Shown here piece by piece: positions 21,761 to 34,285 of a stretch of 64,000 nucleotides of DNA. Position 1 is the stretch's first letter. Each line of letters starts with the position of its first letter. This DNA comes from Meandrina meandrites (Eukaryota; Cnidaria; Anthozoa; Scleractinia; Meandrinidae). Position numbers and translations under genes: made by a program. The stretch covers positions 15,266,161-15,330,160 of the forward strand of contig OY855906.1 in NCBI GenBank assembly GCA_963693305.1. The letters are read 5' to 3'. A model generated the notes under the pieces. That model was given only the letters and a program-made list of their open reading frames with translations, was not told the DNA's origin and searched no databases.

Positions 21761-24700
21761 CGTTTGAGAGGTTAATCCGACCGCTCTTCAGTTTCTTTGA
21801 AGTGTGAAAAGATTGCTTGATTTCTCCACCACCTTTCTTCAAAAGAAAGCAAATAAAATTTGAACTGATTAATCGTTTTATTTCCTGGTTTTTATTATGT
21901 GGACTTTCACACGAAGTGTGAAAATCCACATATTGCGATCGTGCAGTTTTCCCGATTGGGACGGCACTTTCCGTGATAACTCGTCTCAGCCCTTTCGGAA
22001 GCTTTCGAGGGTGTTCGGAGAATCCGAAGTTTTGGAGCCAGGAGTCAATGTAAAATTGGCGAGACGTCACAAAGAAAGCATCACACAAGCTAAATACTTG
22101 AATTTCATTAATCGAAACCTAAAATATGTCAAGTGCAGTACATCAACGAGCAGCGTCAAAGATGCCAGTGGTATACGTGCACATCAAAAGAAACAAGAAG
22201 TTGCTATAGCAACTTAAAACCGCGCTTAAATTTTTGCCTAATTAACAGCTTTCTTTCTCAAAAGTCACGGTTAAATTTAATCCGTTTGTATTATGAGTAA
22301 AGCACTAGCAAAGTAGTCACGTTAGTCACACAATCCGAGGTTTACGTTGTGCCCGGCTATCTTTAGCTTGGGGATTTTTCCCTTCTAATGACGTAGCCCC
22401 TGCACGTTCGGGCACGCTCGATTGTTTACTTAAGAAAATATTTCATTTCCTTTCAAATATTTGAACTCACTTCAAGGAAATAGCCAAAGAATTCACTTCG
22501 ATTGCCTAAACCCACAAGAAATACTCGCAGAAGAGGAAACAAATTAAATTAATGACCGTCGCTTCTGCCGACATAAACATGCAAATGAAACACAATGTTA
22601 TTTGTCACGTAACGAAAGTGAAACCTGCAACATCAGCGCATTCCATCGCTGACGTAATACCTTTTTCAGTGTATTCAACATTCGCTTTGAATCGAACGCT
22701 TCAATAAAACCAAAAGAAAATATGCTGTACACACAATAAAGAAAACAATATCCGCAACATTTTCCGTACATTCATGTTTCAACAGCTTTTGGCGAATAAA
22801 CATCACAGGTTGCGTGATTCAGTCCCGATCACGATTTGGCCGAGTGGAGGTTTGCGTCTAGTCACCGACAAAAAAAAAACAAGAAGTTGCTATAACAACT
22901 TAAAACCGCGCTTATATTTTTTTTGCTAATGCACAGCTTTCTTCCTCAAAAGTCAGGGCGAAATTTAATCTGTTTGCACTATGAGTAAAGGAATACCAAA
23001 GTAGTCACGCGAGTCACACAATCCAATGTTGCACCATCGTCCATAGCCGTTGTGAAATTTATGATGACGTAATGGTCTTGATCTGGAACTTCGCTGAAGA
23101 CATGAATGGGCATGAATTAAACAAAAAGAAAACTAGCATTCCACTACTTGGATGCTAGTAATAACTGTTATTTTCTTTAGGTAAAAGTCACGATTAAATG
23201 TAATTGGTTTGTGCCGTGAGTGAGAGCCCGCAGGAAGGTAATCACACGATTCTAACATTTCAAGCATTACAATGTTCACGGCTATATTTAGAAGGGCGGT
23301 GTACGGCGGTAATTTCCCTACCAATGATGTAATCCTTGCAAGTGCTTACCTTGGGGGTTTTCCCTTCTAATGACGTAACCCCTGCACGTTCGGACACGCT
23401 AAAAAACAAATATTTCATTTCCTTTCAAATCTTTGAACTCACTTCGATGAAATAGCCAAAGAATTCACTTCGATTGCCTAAACCCACAAGAAATACTCGC
23501 AGAAGAGGAAACAAATTAAATTAATGACCGTCGCTTCTGCCGACATAAACATGCAAATGAAACAGAATGTTATTTGTCACGTAACGAAAGTGAAACCTGT
23601 AACATCAGCGCATTCCATGGCTGACGTAATACCTTTTTTTAGTGTATTCAACAACGCTTTGAATCGAACGCTTCGATAAAACCAAAAGAAAATATACTTT
23701 ATACACAATAAAGAAAACAATATCCGCAACATTTTCGGTACATTAATGTTTCAACAGCTTTTGGCGAATAAACATCACAGGTTGCGTGATTTCAAAGCCC
23801 CGATCACGATTTGGCCGAGTGGAGGTTTGGGTCTGGTCACCGACAAAAAAAATACAAACAAGAAGTTGCTATAGCAACTTAAAACCGCGCTTATATTTTT
23901 GGCTAATTAACAGCTTTCTTTCTCAAAAGTCACGGTTAAATTAAATCTGTTTGCATTATGAGTAAAGGACTAGCAAAGTAGTCACGTTAGTCACACAATC
24001 CGAGGTTTACGTTGTGCCCGCCTATCTTTAGCTTGGGGTTTTTCCCTTCTAATGACGTAACCCCTGCACGTTCGGGTACGCTCAATTGTTTACTTAAGCA
24101 AATATTTCATTTCCTTTCAAATATTTGAACTCACTTCAAGGAAATAGCCAAAGAATTCACTTCGATTGCCTAAACCCACAAGAAATACTCGCAGAAGAGG
24201 AAACAAATTAAATTAATGACCGTCGCTTCTGCCGACATAAACATGCAAATAAAACACGATGTTATTTGTCACGTAACGAAAGTGAAACCTGCAACATCAG
24301 CGCATTCCATGGCTGACGTAATACCTTTTTTCAGTGTATTCAACATTCGCTTTGAATCGAACGCTTCGATAAAACCAATAGAAAATATACTTTATACACA
24401 ATAAAGAAAACAATATCCGCAACATTTTCCGTACATTCATGTTTCAACAGCTTTTGGCGAATAAACATCATAGGTTGCGTGATTCAGTCCCGATCACGAT
24501 TTGGCCGAGTGGAGGTTTGCGTCTGGTTACCGACAAAAAAAATAATAAATCCCGTGCGGAGCAAGAACCGCGCTCGGCCCATGGCCGCGCGGTTAATAAA
24601 TCCCGTGTAAAGCAAGAACCGCGCTCGGCCCATGGCCGCGCGGTTAAAAAAAAAATAAATCCCGTGTAAAACAAGAACCGCGCTCGGCCCATGGCTGCGC

Positions 24701-27700
24701 GGTTAATAATAATAAATCCCGTGTAAAACAAGAACCGCACTCGGCCCATGGCCGCGCGGTTAAAAAGTGGTGGCGGCTTTCATATTTGCACGGCGTTCGA
24801 CTGAACTGCGGGCAAAGGTCACGCTATTTTTCACACTTTTCGCGCTGTCTGTTGTGTTCGACTGGACGTCAGTTGCTGTGTTCGCTTGATTGGCATATAA
24901 TTGAAAATAGTTGAAAAGCATTATTTAGCAGATTTGTTGTTTTGTTTCAGCTTTGCCACACAGAATCTTTAGAATGGAAGAATGGATACACCACGAGTCA
25001 AAACAAAACAAGGTCACTAATCAAGTTGTTTTCCCGGGGCTTTCCCGCAATTATTATTTTCTTGGATTTCTCGCAAGTTAAATTTGAATAACGCAATCTG
25101 ACTGATGTCGAATTCAAAACTGCTGGTAATAAGTTAGTGTGAATAGCATAAAACTTCTTTTGAACCGAAAAATGTACGTATTGAAACCGTGCGAAAACTA
25201 TATTACTGATTGAAAACGTGTCGTTCGCGAATCGCCGACTCCACTCGAAAATTAATTCAAGAACGATGATAATTTTAGGTTGAAAAAAGTATTCATCTGC
25301 CTTCTTGTATCAAGACATTATATTGTTTTTTTAGGTAGGTGTCCACAATTAGTAGAGGGGACTTTTCCCCTCTGCTAAACATTTTTGACACGGAAATAAA
25401 GTTATTATTTATTATTATTTATTTATTAGTGAAATCTTGCTAAAAGGCGATAAATGCCATTCCGGAAAAGTTGTATATAAAAACAACGCAATGAAAGAAA
25501 ATGAGTTAATTGATGAGTTTAGCTGATGTTTACACAAGGGTTCAGATGAAATGTCAGGCAAACGAAGACAATCTACATACTTCACAAAACATTTCTTTAT
25601 GAATGGACTGAAATCAGTATCCCCGATTTCTAGTGGTAAGATTTTGTTTTTGTTCTTAATAAATAATTTTCTTGTCCTTATTTCCATTTAAAGACCTAAT
25701 TTGTCCATTTCCCGTGAGACTGCAAATATGAATGGAACGGATATGCTCATCGTGTCCCTTAGGTGAAAATTACGGATTTCGGTTTTCTAACAGACATCTT
25801 CTTTTGGTTTTAAGGACAGATTGTCAATGTTTTAATTCAGTTAAAGTGACTGTGTTTTTAAATGTCTGTGTTGTCTGTGTTTTTAAATGGTGGGGGTCTA
25901 AAAAAAGTTGAGCCACGCCCAGATTGCCATCCTTTACGGGAAAAGTAAAACTCAAAACAGCAAATAGCAAAATCTCAAACCTTATGATTATAGAGCTGTT
26001 TAATTCTATGATATATTTTTAATGTGAAAAGAAGCTCTCTTCAAACAAAGTTTCAGGCCTAACACTTCTCTGTTTTTAAGACACAGATAACTAAAAATGG
26101 CTTTGCGGTCCCGAAAAGTTTCTACTTTTTCACCTAGTATCAACCTTGCTGTATTGTGTGAAATGTTATCCTTCACGAGAGTAGAATAGTAGATCAAATT
26201 TTCCGACGAACATCCCCGTCCTTTTCATGTAACCATATAGAGATACTGTCGGGTCTTGTCCCAGGTTTTCCGCTTCTCTGACACAGTTTAAATAAATTGG
26301 ACTGCATTTCAATGTTTAAGGCGATCTTCAGGGTAAATTGCAAGGTGTGTTCCTCAAAACGAGAAGGAATTTTTTCTTTCACGATCATAAGAAAACTTGA
26401 TTGATAAGTTTTTTTATTATCTGGAGTTTCAAGTGACTGCCAACTCACAATTGACTGATACTTAGTCTTGCCTACAGTCCAGCTCACAGAGCGCGAAGCG
26501 CGAGAGCGCCGGGGACTACTGCCAAACTGGAAACGAGAAGCAAACGACTTTAAGAAGGTCTAACCGATACTGTACATTGGCTCATTCAATCATTCATTAT
26601 CAAAAACAAATGAAAGTCCACATACGTACGCATTGCGGACCCACTTTTATTAATCTGGACAATAGACAACAACAGCTAACTAATTATTTTACTGCTCATG
26701 TTTCTCTATTTTGTTTTGTTTTCTGATCGGGAATCTTTTCTCGATAATGTATATAGCTCGCATAGTTTTTTATATAAATTATCTCAGATGTGCAGCTTAC
26801 GGCAAAACGTAAATATTTTCTTTTTTCTTTTATTTTTATTCTTCTTTCACTAGATGTGCTTTAATCATGCAGGAATTACTACTGAGATTCTATATCATTA
26901 TTCAGTTCCATCTAAGGATATTAAACATATATTTCTGCTTACAAATCAACGATTGCTTTCTTTGATTTCTCGTGGTCTTATGATCGCTTACCTGTTCGAA
27001 TAATGCTACAACTTCAGTGTTGGCGCTATCGTTTTCATGCGATATTTTTATTGCACAGAAGAAACACTGCTTTTGTTTGTCAACGTGGCTTATTTCGAAA
27101 TCACAGCGAGGAAAATCTTTGGAGTTTTCAGGCGAGTTCCAGGCATCTTTCGACTTTATCATCTAGAAGATAGCAATTATAAAAAAAATAGACGGTCAAT
27201 AAACAGTATGATTACTTGGAAACCAGGGCTGAAAAAAATGGTACTGATCGTTTAAACTGCAATGCTAACATCATGCAAGTCAAATTCACCTTGTTAGTCT
27301 TCACATTCTTTGAATCGAATACAAAAGAAAAAATAATATGCTTACCGAAAAATACTGGTTGAGCAAAACTGAACAAAAGTGTGAAACCAACGAATGAGAG
27401 AACAGATTTTGAGGAGAGATGTGATGATAACATTGTTTGTGCCCCAACAACAACAGCTCATTTCTGAAGTCAATTTTCAATTTTCTCGGGTAGACCAGTT
27501 CTAATAATTGTTGAGCAAAACTGATCAAAAGTGTGAAACCAACAAAGGAGTGAACAGATCTTGAGGAGAGAGTGATGATAACATTGTTTGTGCCCCAACA
27601 ACAACAGCTCATTTCTGAAGTCACTTTTCAATTTTCTCGGGTAGACCAGTTCTAATAATTGTTGAGCAAAACTGATCAAAAGTGTGAAACCAACAAAGGA

Positions 27701-28805
27701 GAGAACAGATCTTGAGGAGAGAGTGATGATAACATTGTTTGTGCCCCAACAACAACTGCTCATTTCTGAGGTCACTTTCAATTTTCTGCTTTTCTCAGGT
27801 AGATCAGTTCTAACAATTGTTGAGCAAAACTGAACAAAAGTGTGAAACCAACAAAGGAGAGAACAGATCTTGAGGAGAGAGTGATGATAACATTTAAATT
27901 GTGCCCCCAAAACAGCTGCTCATTTCTGAAGTCATTTTCCACTTTATGATTTTCTCAGGTAGGTCAGTTCTAAGAATTGTTACAAACACGTGAAAGACGT
28001 ATCCACAATATGACCTAATTACCTTCGCTTTCTTTCCTTTGATCTGCCATCCAGGTTCTAGAGCAGTGAACTCAATTCTGATGTCTTCATCGCTGTTAGA
28101 CACAAACAATCCAGCGAGAGCTGTCAACAGTCTGTTTCCAAGTTCTTCTTCTTTCTGGCAAACCTGCTGTTAATTATAAGTAAAACGGAAAATCGCAATC
28201 AAAGTACATTATCAACTAAATCTGGACGTTCAGACCAAAATGAAAAGAAAAGACGGGGAAGGGAAGGATTATAGTTTGGATAACAGGAGTGGAAAGTTTG
28301 TTTTAAGATCTTTATGAAATAGCTTACGTACTCTGCATGTTCTTACTTACTCTGTTTACGTATGCTATATTTTCTGTTGTTACCTTAAAAGCCACCGTCG
28401 AGTCATTAAAAAGATAAACCCGAATTTTCCAGTCTTTTCCTTGCGTTGGTCTTCTACCAAATATCGCCATTTGCATTCTTTTCTGATCATCTTTTCCTGG
28501 AGTCCCAAACGCCGCGACTTCAAGGTCTTCCTTCAGTAAGGGAAACGTCACTTCAATGTCGTTATGTTTCTCTTCAACTTTGGCGTCAGGGTAAACTTCT
28601 TTAACGTTTCTCCAGACAGCTTTCAAGTTAATTTTCTTACTGTGACTTTGTATTGGTCGACATTTGACAATGATGTCCCATGTGTTGTCCGCTGTCATCA
28701 AGGAGCAATGTTCAATCAGAACTGGCTCTGGAGGTGAGGCTCCATGCCGGATATGGTAACAGCTGCTGACCAAAACTGAACGAGATTCGCGACCTTCGAC
28801 ATTTT
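21761..28805 (-). CDS. UNC5-like ZU5-UPA domain protein, paralog A (partial model)
   Basis: Four minus-strand coding exons join in frame: 28805-28384, 28166-28023, 27162-26992 and 21836-21761. The first starts with two bases that complete a codon. It carries ESRSVLVSSCYHIRHG, VLIEHCSLM, an EVTFPLL-like strand, KRMQMAIFGRRPTQGKDW and KIRVYLFNDS. The second reads QVCQKEEELGNRLLTALAG and SDEDIRIEF. The third reads KSKDAWNSPENSKDFPRCDF and KISHEN. MAIFG, IRVYL and the E-E-x-LG motif in this order are the UPA domain of UNC5/UNC5CL and PIDD. The preceding part fits the end of a ZU5 domain. Such proteins act in death-receptor or netrin signalling (family knowledge). The 5' exon and the terminal exon are not located. 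Introns hold tandem arrays at 22192-24762 and 27361-27979. Paralog B has the same exon phases and supports every boundary. Confidence 0.75.
22192..24540. repeat. Three tandem units of ~0.68-0.98 kb with kappaB-like and CRE-like motifs
   Basis: Units start at 22192, 22878 and 23857 with AACAAGAAGTTGCTATA and then an AACTTAAAACCGCGC block. Units 1 and 3 are ~685 bp. Unit 2 is 979 bp because it carries an older, diverged duplicate of its own first third. Each unit contains GGGG(A/T)TTTTCCC-type sequence (22370-22382, 23353-23364, 24035-24046), followed ~6 bp later by TGACGTAACCCC or TGACGTAGCCCC. The array lies in the 5-kb intron between exons 3 and 4 of ZU5/UPA gene A. I see no coding sequence. 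Confidence 0.9.
24541..24762. repeat. Four-copy hairpin minisatellite (51-59 bp units)
   Basis: AATAAATCCCGTG starts recur at about 24551, 24602, 24661 and 24718. Each unit contains AACCGCG-CT-CGGCC-CAT-GGCCG-CGCGGTT, a stable stem with a CT bulge and a 3-base loop. The third and fourth copies each carry a single base change in the stem region. The array directly follows the third large tandem unit. Confidence 0.9.
24763..26193. other. Intron DNA of gene A with one palindromic kappaB-like site
   Basis: GGGGACTTTTCCCC lies at 25357-25370, followed ~30 bp later by an AATAAA and a TTATTTATTATTATT run. No exon is supported in this stretch. Confidence 0.4.
26194..26487 (-). pseudogene. Possible diverged UPA-like exon or relic
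   Basis: A minus-strand frame after a CTGTAG acceptor (near 26470) reads SWQSLETPDNKKTYQSSFL and HTLQFTLKIALN, then NLFKLCQ. Spacing of W-x-S-x-E, the F-x-x-KI-x-x-N pair and the final Leu-Phe-x-x-x-Gln resembles exon 3 of the ZU5/UPA genes (AWNSPENS, FFCAIKISHEN, VVALFEQ). The implied acceptor phase (1) does not follow exon 3 (phase 0), so it may be an alternative or decayed exon. The similarity is weak and judged by eye. Confidence 0.25.
27361..27979. repeat. Four tandem ~152-158-bp units in a gene A intron
   Basis: GAGCAAAACTGAACAAAAGT-type starts recur at 27361, 27513, 27664 and 27822. Each unit runs through GAGAACAGATCTTGAGGAGA and a CAACAACAGCTCATTTCTGA stretch. Minus-strand open frames through the array simply read the repeat. 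It fills the intron between exons 2 and 3. Confidence 0.9.
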
Positions 28806-30320
28806 CTGAGGAAACGCAAAAAACATGCCAGATTTAAAACATGCAGAAGCCTGGGGAGCTACCTAAAATATTTAATACGATAACCCGCTAAGCCCTTATA
28901 GAACTGTCCAAACTAACTATACTAACTTTTGACAGATAAGGTAACCCTTTCATATGGGAATATTGCAAGCATTCTCCGAAATTTTAACTTCAGTAACCCC
29001 ATAAATCAATCGTATTGTGGGTCTGTTAAAATAAATTTAAAACGCCCTTTTAGATCCCTAAAATATTCGGGTTTTTTTTACATTTCGTTGCGCTCCAACA
29101 CCTGAAATCCCTACAGTCTACAAAAGGTACCCCTTTGGTGCGTATCTTCTCTTTATAGTTCATTGTTGAGGGTAACTCCTCCCCACCCCATACTGAAAAG
29201 CTAACATGCAAGCTACAAACGTAAAAAGTATCTTAACAAAGGCTAAACTGGATAGTGAACTTGTCGATAAACGCGCCCAGTCGAGTGCTTATGAACTCTG
29301 ACAGGCTTAAAATTGAGAAGCCTAACTATTAAGCTAGGCCATTTCCCAGCCTCCAAAAAAATCCTTTTAATTAATCTTCCAATGTTTGCACTACTCTAAA
29401 CATAGAGTACTCAATCAAATATTTAGGCTTCTTCAAACATTCGAAATAAAGATCAAGCGAGACACTGATATCCTTTCTGCATTTCGCTTTATTTATGTAA
29501 TGTACAAGTCTGTGGGGAACTTATCTCTTTTTGGCTTATATATGCTTCTATAGCCCACGAGTTAAAACAGACTAAGACATGAATGGAGGCTGTAATATCC
29601 AATACCAGCGAGATATTTATAACAATTGAGCTATCGACGCTAGTCTTTGAACACGTTTCTCGTGCTCGCCGGCACAGCGCACCCCACGGGCGTTCACCAG
29701 CCGAACTAACACTCAAGGCTAAGTGATCCATAAGTAGACAGCCCGAGTATAAAAAAAAACGCACAGGTAGCGCGTAGCCTATCACGCATTGATTTTGCTT
29801 AACTTTTTTTCGATTTCCAATGCTTTTTTAACATTTTCACATGCTTTCCACGATAAAGTTGGATCTAACGCGCACCCGCATTGGTCGTGTCTCGTGTCAC
29901 GTGATAATCATAAACTCAAGTGTATTCCGTGAGAAATATTATCCGATACCAACAAACTTGGTCAATGGATCTGACAATAATTTTCATCTGCCATTTATGT
30001 TACAACTGAAGAAGAATGTAACTTCAATAAACTAGCTAGCTTTGTTTTCTTTCAGATATTCCTGATCAGTGTTTCTCAAGATGAGGCCGCGAGAAACACT
30101 GGACTCTTGTAATAATGTCTGACTGCCCTCCAACCAGAATTAATTTTATGCAGGATTTTTCTTCATTACTTAAACTTAAAGAATAAGTAGGTTTCGTATA
30201 CACCCGACGTACCTGAACGCATTGGTCACTGCCAGACGTTTTCTCGAGGTACGTGGTGGGTAGTAACGCTCGCGCTGGTACATCAACTAAAAAGGTGCTG
30301 ACGAAGTGAATTTCTGTTTG
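28806..30320. other. Upstream region of ZU5/UPA gene A
   Basis: The 5' exon of the minus-strand gene should lie here or further right. I find no frame ending in a phase-1 donor with a convincing start. Short frames at 29489-29785 and 30066-30398 match nothing I know. Confidence 0.3.
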
Positions 30321-30322
30321 GC

Positions 30323-30620
30323 ACGTACGATCAATTTGTATTGCGGAGACGGAAAGTGAAAGTGATAAGGGGTTTTTCCCTGGACAACATATGTGCAACG
30401 AAGCACGTCCTGCGCTAAGTACACACTGACAGTGTTAATGCGTAGAAAGCTAGAAATTCTCTTCAGTCGCTTTCTTTGCAGGACGTAACATGCTGTCGAG
30501 GTGTTATACAGTTTAAAATTAAGTGTTAAGTAACTACGATATGTCTTGCATGCACGCACAATCAATTTGTATATTGCGAAGATAAATAATGAAAGTCATA
30601 TTAGGGGTTTTTCCCTGTAC
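30323..30620. promoter_or_regulatory. Two tandem units each with GGGGTTTTTCCC
   Basis: A segment starting CACGTACGATCAATTTGTAT is repeated as CACGCACAATCAATTTGTAT ~230 bp later. Each copy ends in AGGGGTTTTTCCCTG (30369-30380 and 30604-30615). The same 12-mer in the same orientation occurs upstream of gene B at 61990-62001. Regulatory function is inferred from recurrence and position. Confidence 0.5.
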
Positions 30621-30891
30621 CGCAATTTGACACCTAAGCACATTCACAACCAGAAAAATAATAATAAAAAAACGCTTACCAAAGCACCTTGAAATGGGTA
30701 AAGCGTTTCGCTACAAAATGGAAGAATATAACAGCGACACACATCCTTGAAACTGCCTAATAAAAATACCTTATCAAACTAACGGAATTCACTACAAAAC
30801 GTTCGAGTTGTTTGAAGTGACCATTTTCCTTTTTAATCAATACGCATGCGCAGTTGATTTGTAAATATTATTATTCAGTTGCGAGCACTTA

Positions 30892-30935
30892 GGGGAATCC
30901 CCTCATAGGTTTTCAATTTCGATGGGACTTTTCCC
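30892..30935. promoter_or_regulatory. Paired kappaB sites at the divergent promoter, locus A
   Basis: GGGGAATCCCC at 30892-30902 is the inverse of GGGGATTCCCC, the palindromic kappaB site of the MHC class I enhancer type. GGGACTTTTCCC follows at 30924-30935. Locus B carries the same 11-mer at 63393-63403, with GGGAATTTTCCCC 7 bp further on. Binding by Rel/NF-kappaB proteins is inferred from consensus only. Confidence 0.65.
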
Positions 30936-30939
30936 TTTT

Positions 30940-31257
30940 TTCCTCGCAGGTTCATATCGACTCCACGAAATTTTCGCAAACGATTCTGTTCTCTTTCTAC
31001 GTACTGTTTCGCTACCAACCAGAAAAGATAAAGGCAAGTTCTGTCTTCGCAAAGCGCAGAGATATACTGCTTCTGTTTGTACAAGAAAGAAATCAGGATT
31101 ACAGCGTGAAAGGCAAGCTTTTTAGTGACGAAAGACAGTATATTTGACTGCCAACACGAAGAGCCAAAATATAACAGAAAATCGAAATTGTCGAAGTGAA
31201 AATAGCTTAAAATATAGACTACTCAAGGAGTAAATTGGAATACTTCCAAAGGAGACG
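30940..31257 (+). other. Probable non-coding first exon of gene X
   Basis: The segment ends GGAGACG|GTAAGT at 31257. A matching end, AGAGACG|GTGAGT, lies at 63635 downstream of the same kappaB pair. The flanking intron starts of the two loci are also similar (TTCTTTGT followed later by GAAATATTTA). No long frame crosses the donor, so it is taken as 5' UTR. The transcription start is not defined. Confidence 0.4.
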
Positions 31258-34200
31258 GTAAGTCTATTGAAGTATTCCTTCCTCGTCCTGTTTGTCGATT
31301 ATAAACCAGCTTTGCATTTTAAAAACCTTCTTTGTTGTGGAAATCCGCAAGCAGTAACCGCATTGTTGAAATATTTATATAGTGAGGAAAAGGTGTTAAT
31401 TCATACACGTGTATCTGATGCCAACTTACTTTCGATATTTTGCAATTCTTGATGACACAAACGCCCTTAAACGCAATGCGATCTGACACATGCTGGCCAA
31501 ATACAATCTTATAGATTACCCCAAAATGGTCACTGAAAAACCAGGTGAAATTCTTGTTTATCAGTATTAATAAATAGTATTTCTTGCGTTCGTATTAGCG
31601 ACTCTCAACACTCTTCTGCAGGTTAGCCTGTAGTAGTCAAAATAGCTCAGCTTAAATGTCTTTGAGCAATACAAGCAAGATACCAATTATACTTGCATTT
31701 TATCTTTTTTTCAATGATTATTTTCTACCCAATATGGGCTATGCTTATCATTTATTTCACTTTGGTTATTCTACAGGGCTGTTGTTTTGACTGGGGCGAA
31801 TTAAATAGCCAGACAAGATCAAAACTGCCCACTCAGTTTGGTCTGACTGAAGCAATTGACTGCACGACTGCCAATAAATTCTTCAAACCTGGTACCGACG
31901 CAATGGAAGGCTAAAAGGGAATTGCTGTAGGTAATTTTGGCATTTACCACAATCGTGTGTCTTATTCTTTCATTTCGAATAAAAATATCCATTCAATTTT
32001 GTTGTTAAAGGCTCTTTTTTTGCCGACCTGAATTGCGAATCTAATCTTTTAGCCTTAAATTATTTTACTTGTTGAAGATACAAATATTTTATTATTTTAA
32101 CCTTGACCGGAAAATAGAATATAAGTTTTACTGAGACATAGTTCATTGTATTCCGAGTTAAATACTGAGGAATACTGAGGCATTATGAAAAATATAAATT
32201 ACCCAACAAACTGGTTTAATCAGATAATCAGGCTGTATTTGTGTAGGTATTTTAGACAGTTGTGGTAAAAGGGACGTTGTTGTTCGCTCTTGTGATGTGA
32301 ATTAATTCACACCACAAGTGCCTTCTTCGTGAGAGAAACGACAATACTTTATTATCATATTATTGAAAAAACTTTAATAGAAATATTAAAACTAAAGTTT
32401 TCCGACGTTTTGATGTAACTAACATCATTATCAAGGTAAAGTGTTGTATCGTGGTGTGAATATAAATTAGTTTGTGGAAAATAGTATAATAGACATTTGC
32501 TGCATGGTTATGTAAATAGTTTCGCGCGGATGGAATCACTTTGCACGTTTAAAGTTGGCTTCAGGTCTTGAATAATCAGCATTTCGTTGATGGGACAATC
32601 GAATTCGCTGCGGCATTTTTGTTTTAAACGGAGAAGTTGTTAATTAGCTTCGGTTTGAGATCCCGTGCGTGTTCGACATGTGCTTTCCAGCTGACGAATT
32701 AACTGCTAACCTCTTTTAAGCACATGTGAACTGCACTACTTCATTTAGCCCAGCCTTCAGTATTTCAGAAATAGACCTGACAATTAAACACAGTATGAAT
32801 AAACCTTCTCCACATTTAAAGTAATACAAACCCCGTGTATTGAGTAAGAATTCGAAATTTGATTTTGTAAAGATACTAAAATTCCATGGCCTTTGCTTGT
32901 CAAAATAAACTCAATTTGTATGTACCCTTTTATCTGTCTTTATGTAAAGCATCTTTTTTTTGACCACTTAACTGGCGTAACCATACTGCACGAAATATAT
33001 GCAGTAGTATGAAAAAAATAATAATAATATTGCCAATTCTCTTTGTATATATGTTGTAATTCATTTATTGTCGATATTGTTTCACGTTAATTCTCTTACT
33101 GCAGTAAGAAATCAAATACTGTAATAATCTATCTTTGAAATTACTTATTTGTATTTTAGCAATGTAGATAAAAAAATTATTCTTTGAATTCTTTAGTTGA
33201 TTTGGTTTTGAGCCGACAATTCGTGGAAATAATTTTTAACTTGAATTGACTGCTATACTCTAAAGACACATCAAAATCATTACTGTGCGAATTCATCTGC
33301 TAGTGCTACCTGCGTATTGTATGTTATTAAAGAATTACATGTGAAAATAATGAACTAAAAAGTGACTTAAATTGTACATTTCTGGAAGAGTTTATCTCTG
33401 CTTTTTTGTAACCTACCTAGTATATTCAACTTGAAATATATTTAACCATATCAATGCAAATGCCAGAGAAAAGCTGTACGGTCACATGACTGACAGCTAG
33501 TTTTTGCACGGTACCCATTACGTATCCATTCTAACCGACTGTTTACGGCCTCCCCACACCGTATGTTGTCGAAGCTGCAGGAAACACTAACAAGTCGCAT
33601 ATTGCCCACCAATTCGCACAATAAAGACAGGTAAATCAGATCGAGCTGATCCTGATTTTAATAGTTTCTTCTAATTCTAAATAATTCAACGCCTACCGTG
33701 TATATTTATGGGGCAGAAGAGAATCGACGAATCTTAACGAAGGAGTGCTTGCTAAAATAAATTGTGGTCACTTCGCTCACTTCCCGAAAGCCTAACTGAT
33801 CTAACAAGCTACTGCCGGCTTGGCCCATAAGTTTTAGCCCGACTATTGCCTTTAGTTTGGAACGAAGATTAGCTAGTTTAAATTGCATGCTTTCTCATGT
33901 TCCATGTTGTTTACTGCATGCATTTATATTATCACCATATTGTGGGAATGCACATTAATAGGAAACAAGTCTTTTTCCTTGTCTCTCTTCCCAGTGAGTC
34001 TATAGTGCTTAATTACTAGAATAAAGGCCTGTTAGCCAGTGAGAGAACTGCTATATTGTTAATCGTATATGTGTAATTGTAAAGGCTCTCTATCTTTTTA
34101 CTAGTCTGTTTCAAGCTACTCCATATGTCTGTAGTATGTCTTCTATACTTGTTGAGTTTGAAGTATTGGTTGTTTTGTTTTCTAAGCTACAGTGCAGTAA

Positions 34201-34285
34201 AAGTCAGACGTAAAAGTTCGTTAGCTAATTTATACTTTACTGGAAGGCAATTATAATATGACGAAATTTTAATATTTTTCTTCAG
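31258..34285. other. Intron or intergenic DNA upstream of gene X coding exons
   Basis: A possible alternative terminal exon at 31779-31914 follows a TTATTCTACAG acceptor and reads GCCFDWGELNSQTRSKLPTQ and then PGTDAMEG before TAA. No partner exon is identified. A hairpin, CTTGTGATGTGAATT/AATTCACACCACAAG, spans 32289-32318. A decayed hammerhead-like core is listed separately. The minus-strand frame at 33706-33888 matches nothing I can name. Confidence 0.35.
32402..32435 (-). ncRNA. Decayed hammerhead-like core (Penelope tail type)
   Basis: On the minus strand it reads CUUGAUAAUGAUGU, loop UAGU, UACAUC, then AAAACGUCGG. The layout is the same as at 52934-52967: a UUGAUAA box, a stem, then (G)AAACGUCG. 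Both core boxes deviate from CUGANGA and GAAA, so activity is unlikely. It is evidence for an old element end rather than a working ribozyme. Confidence 0.35.
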
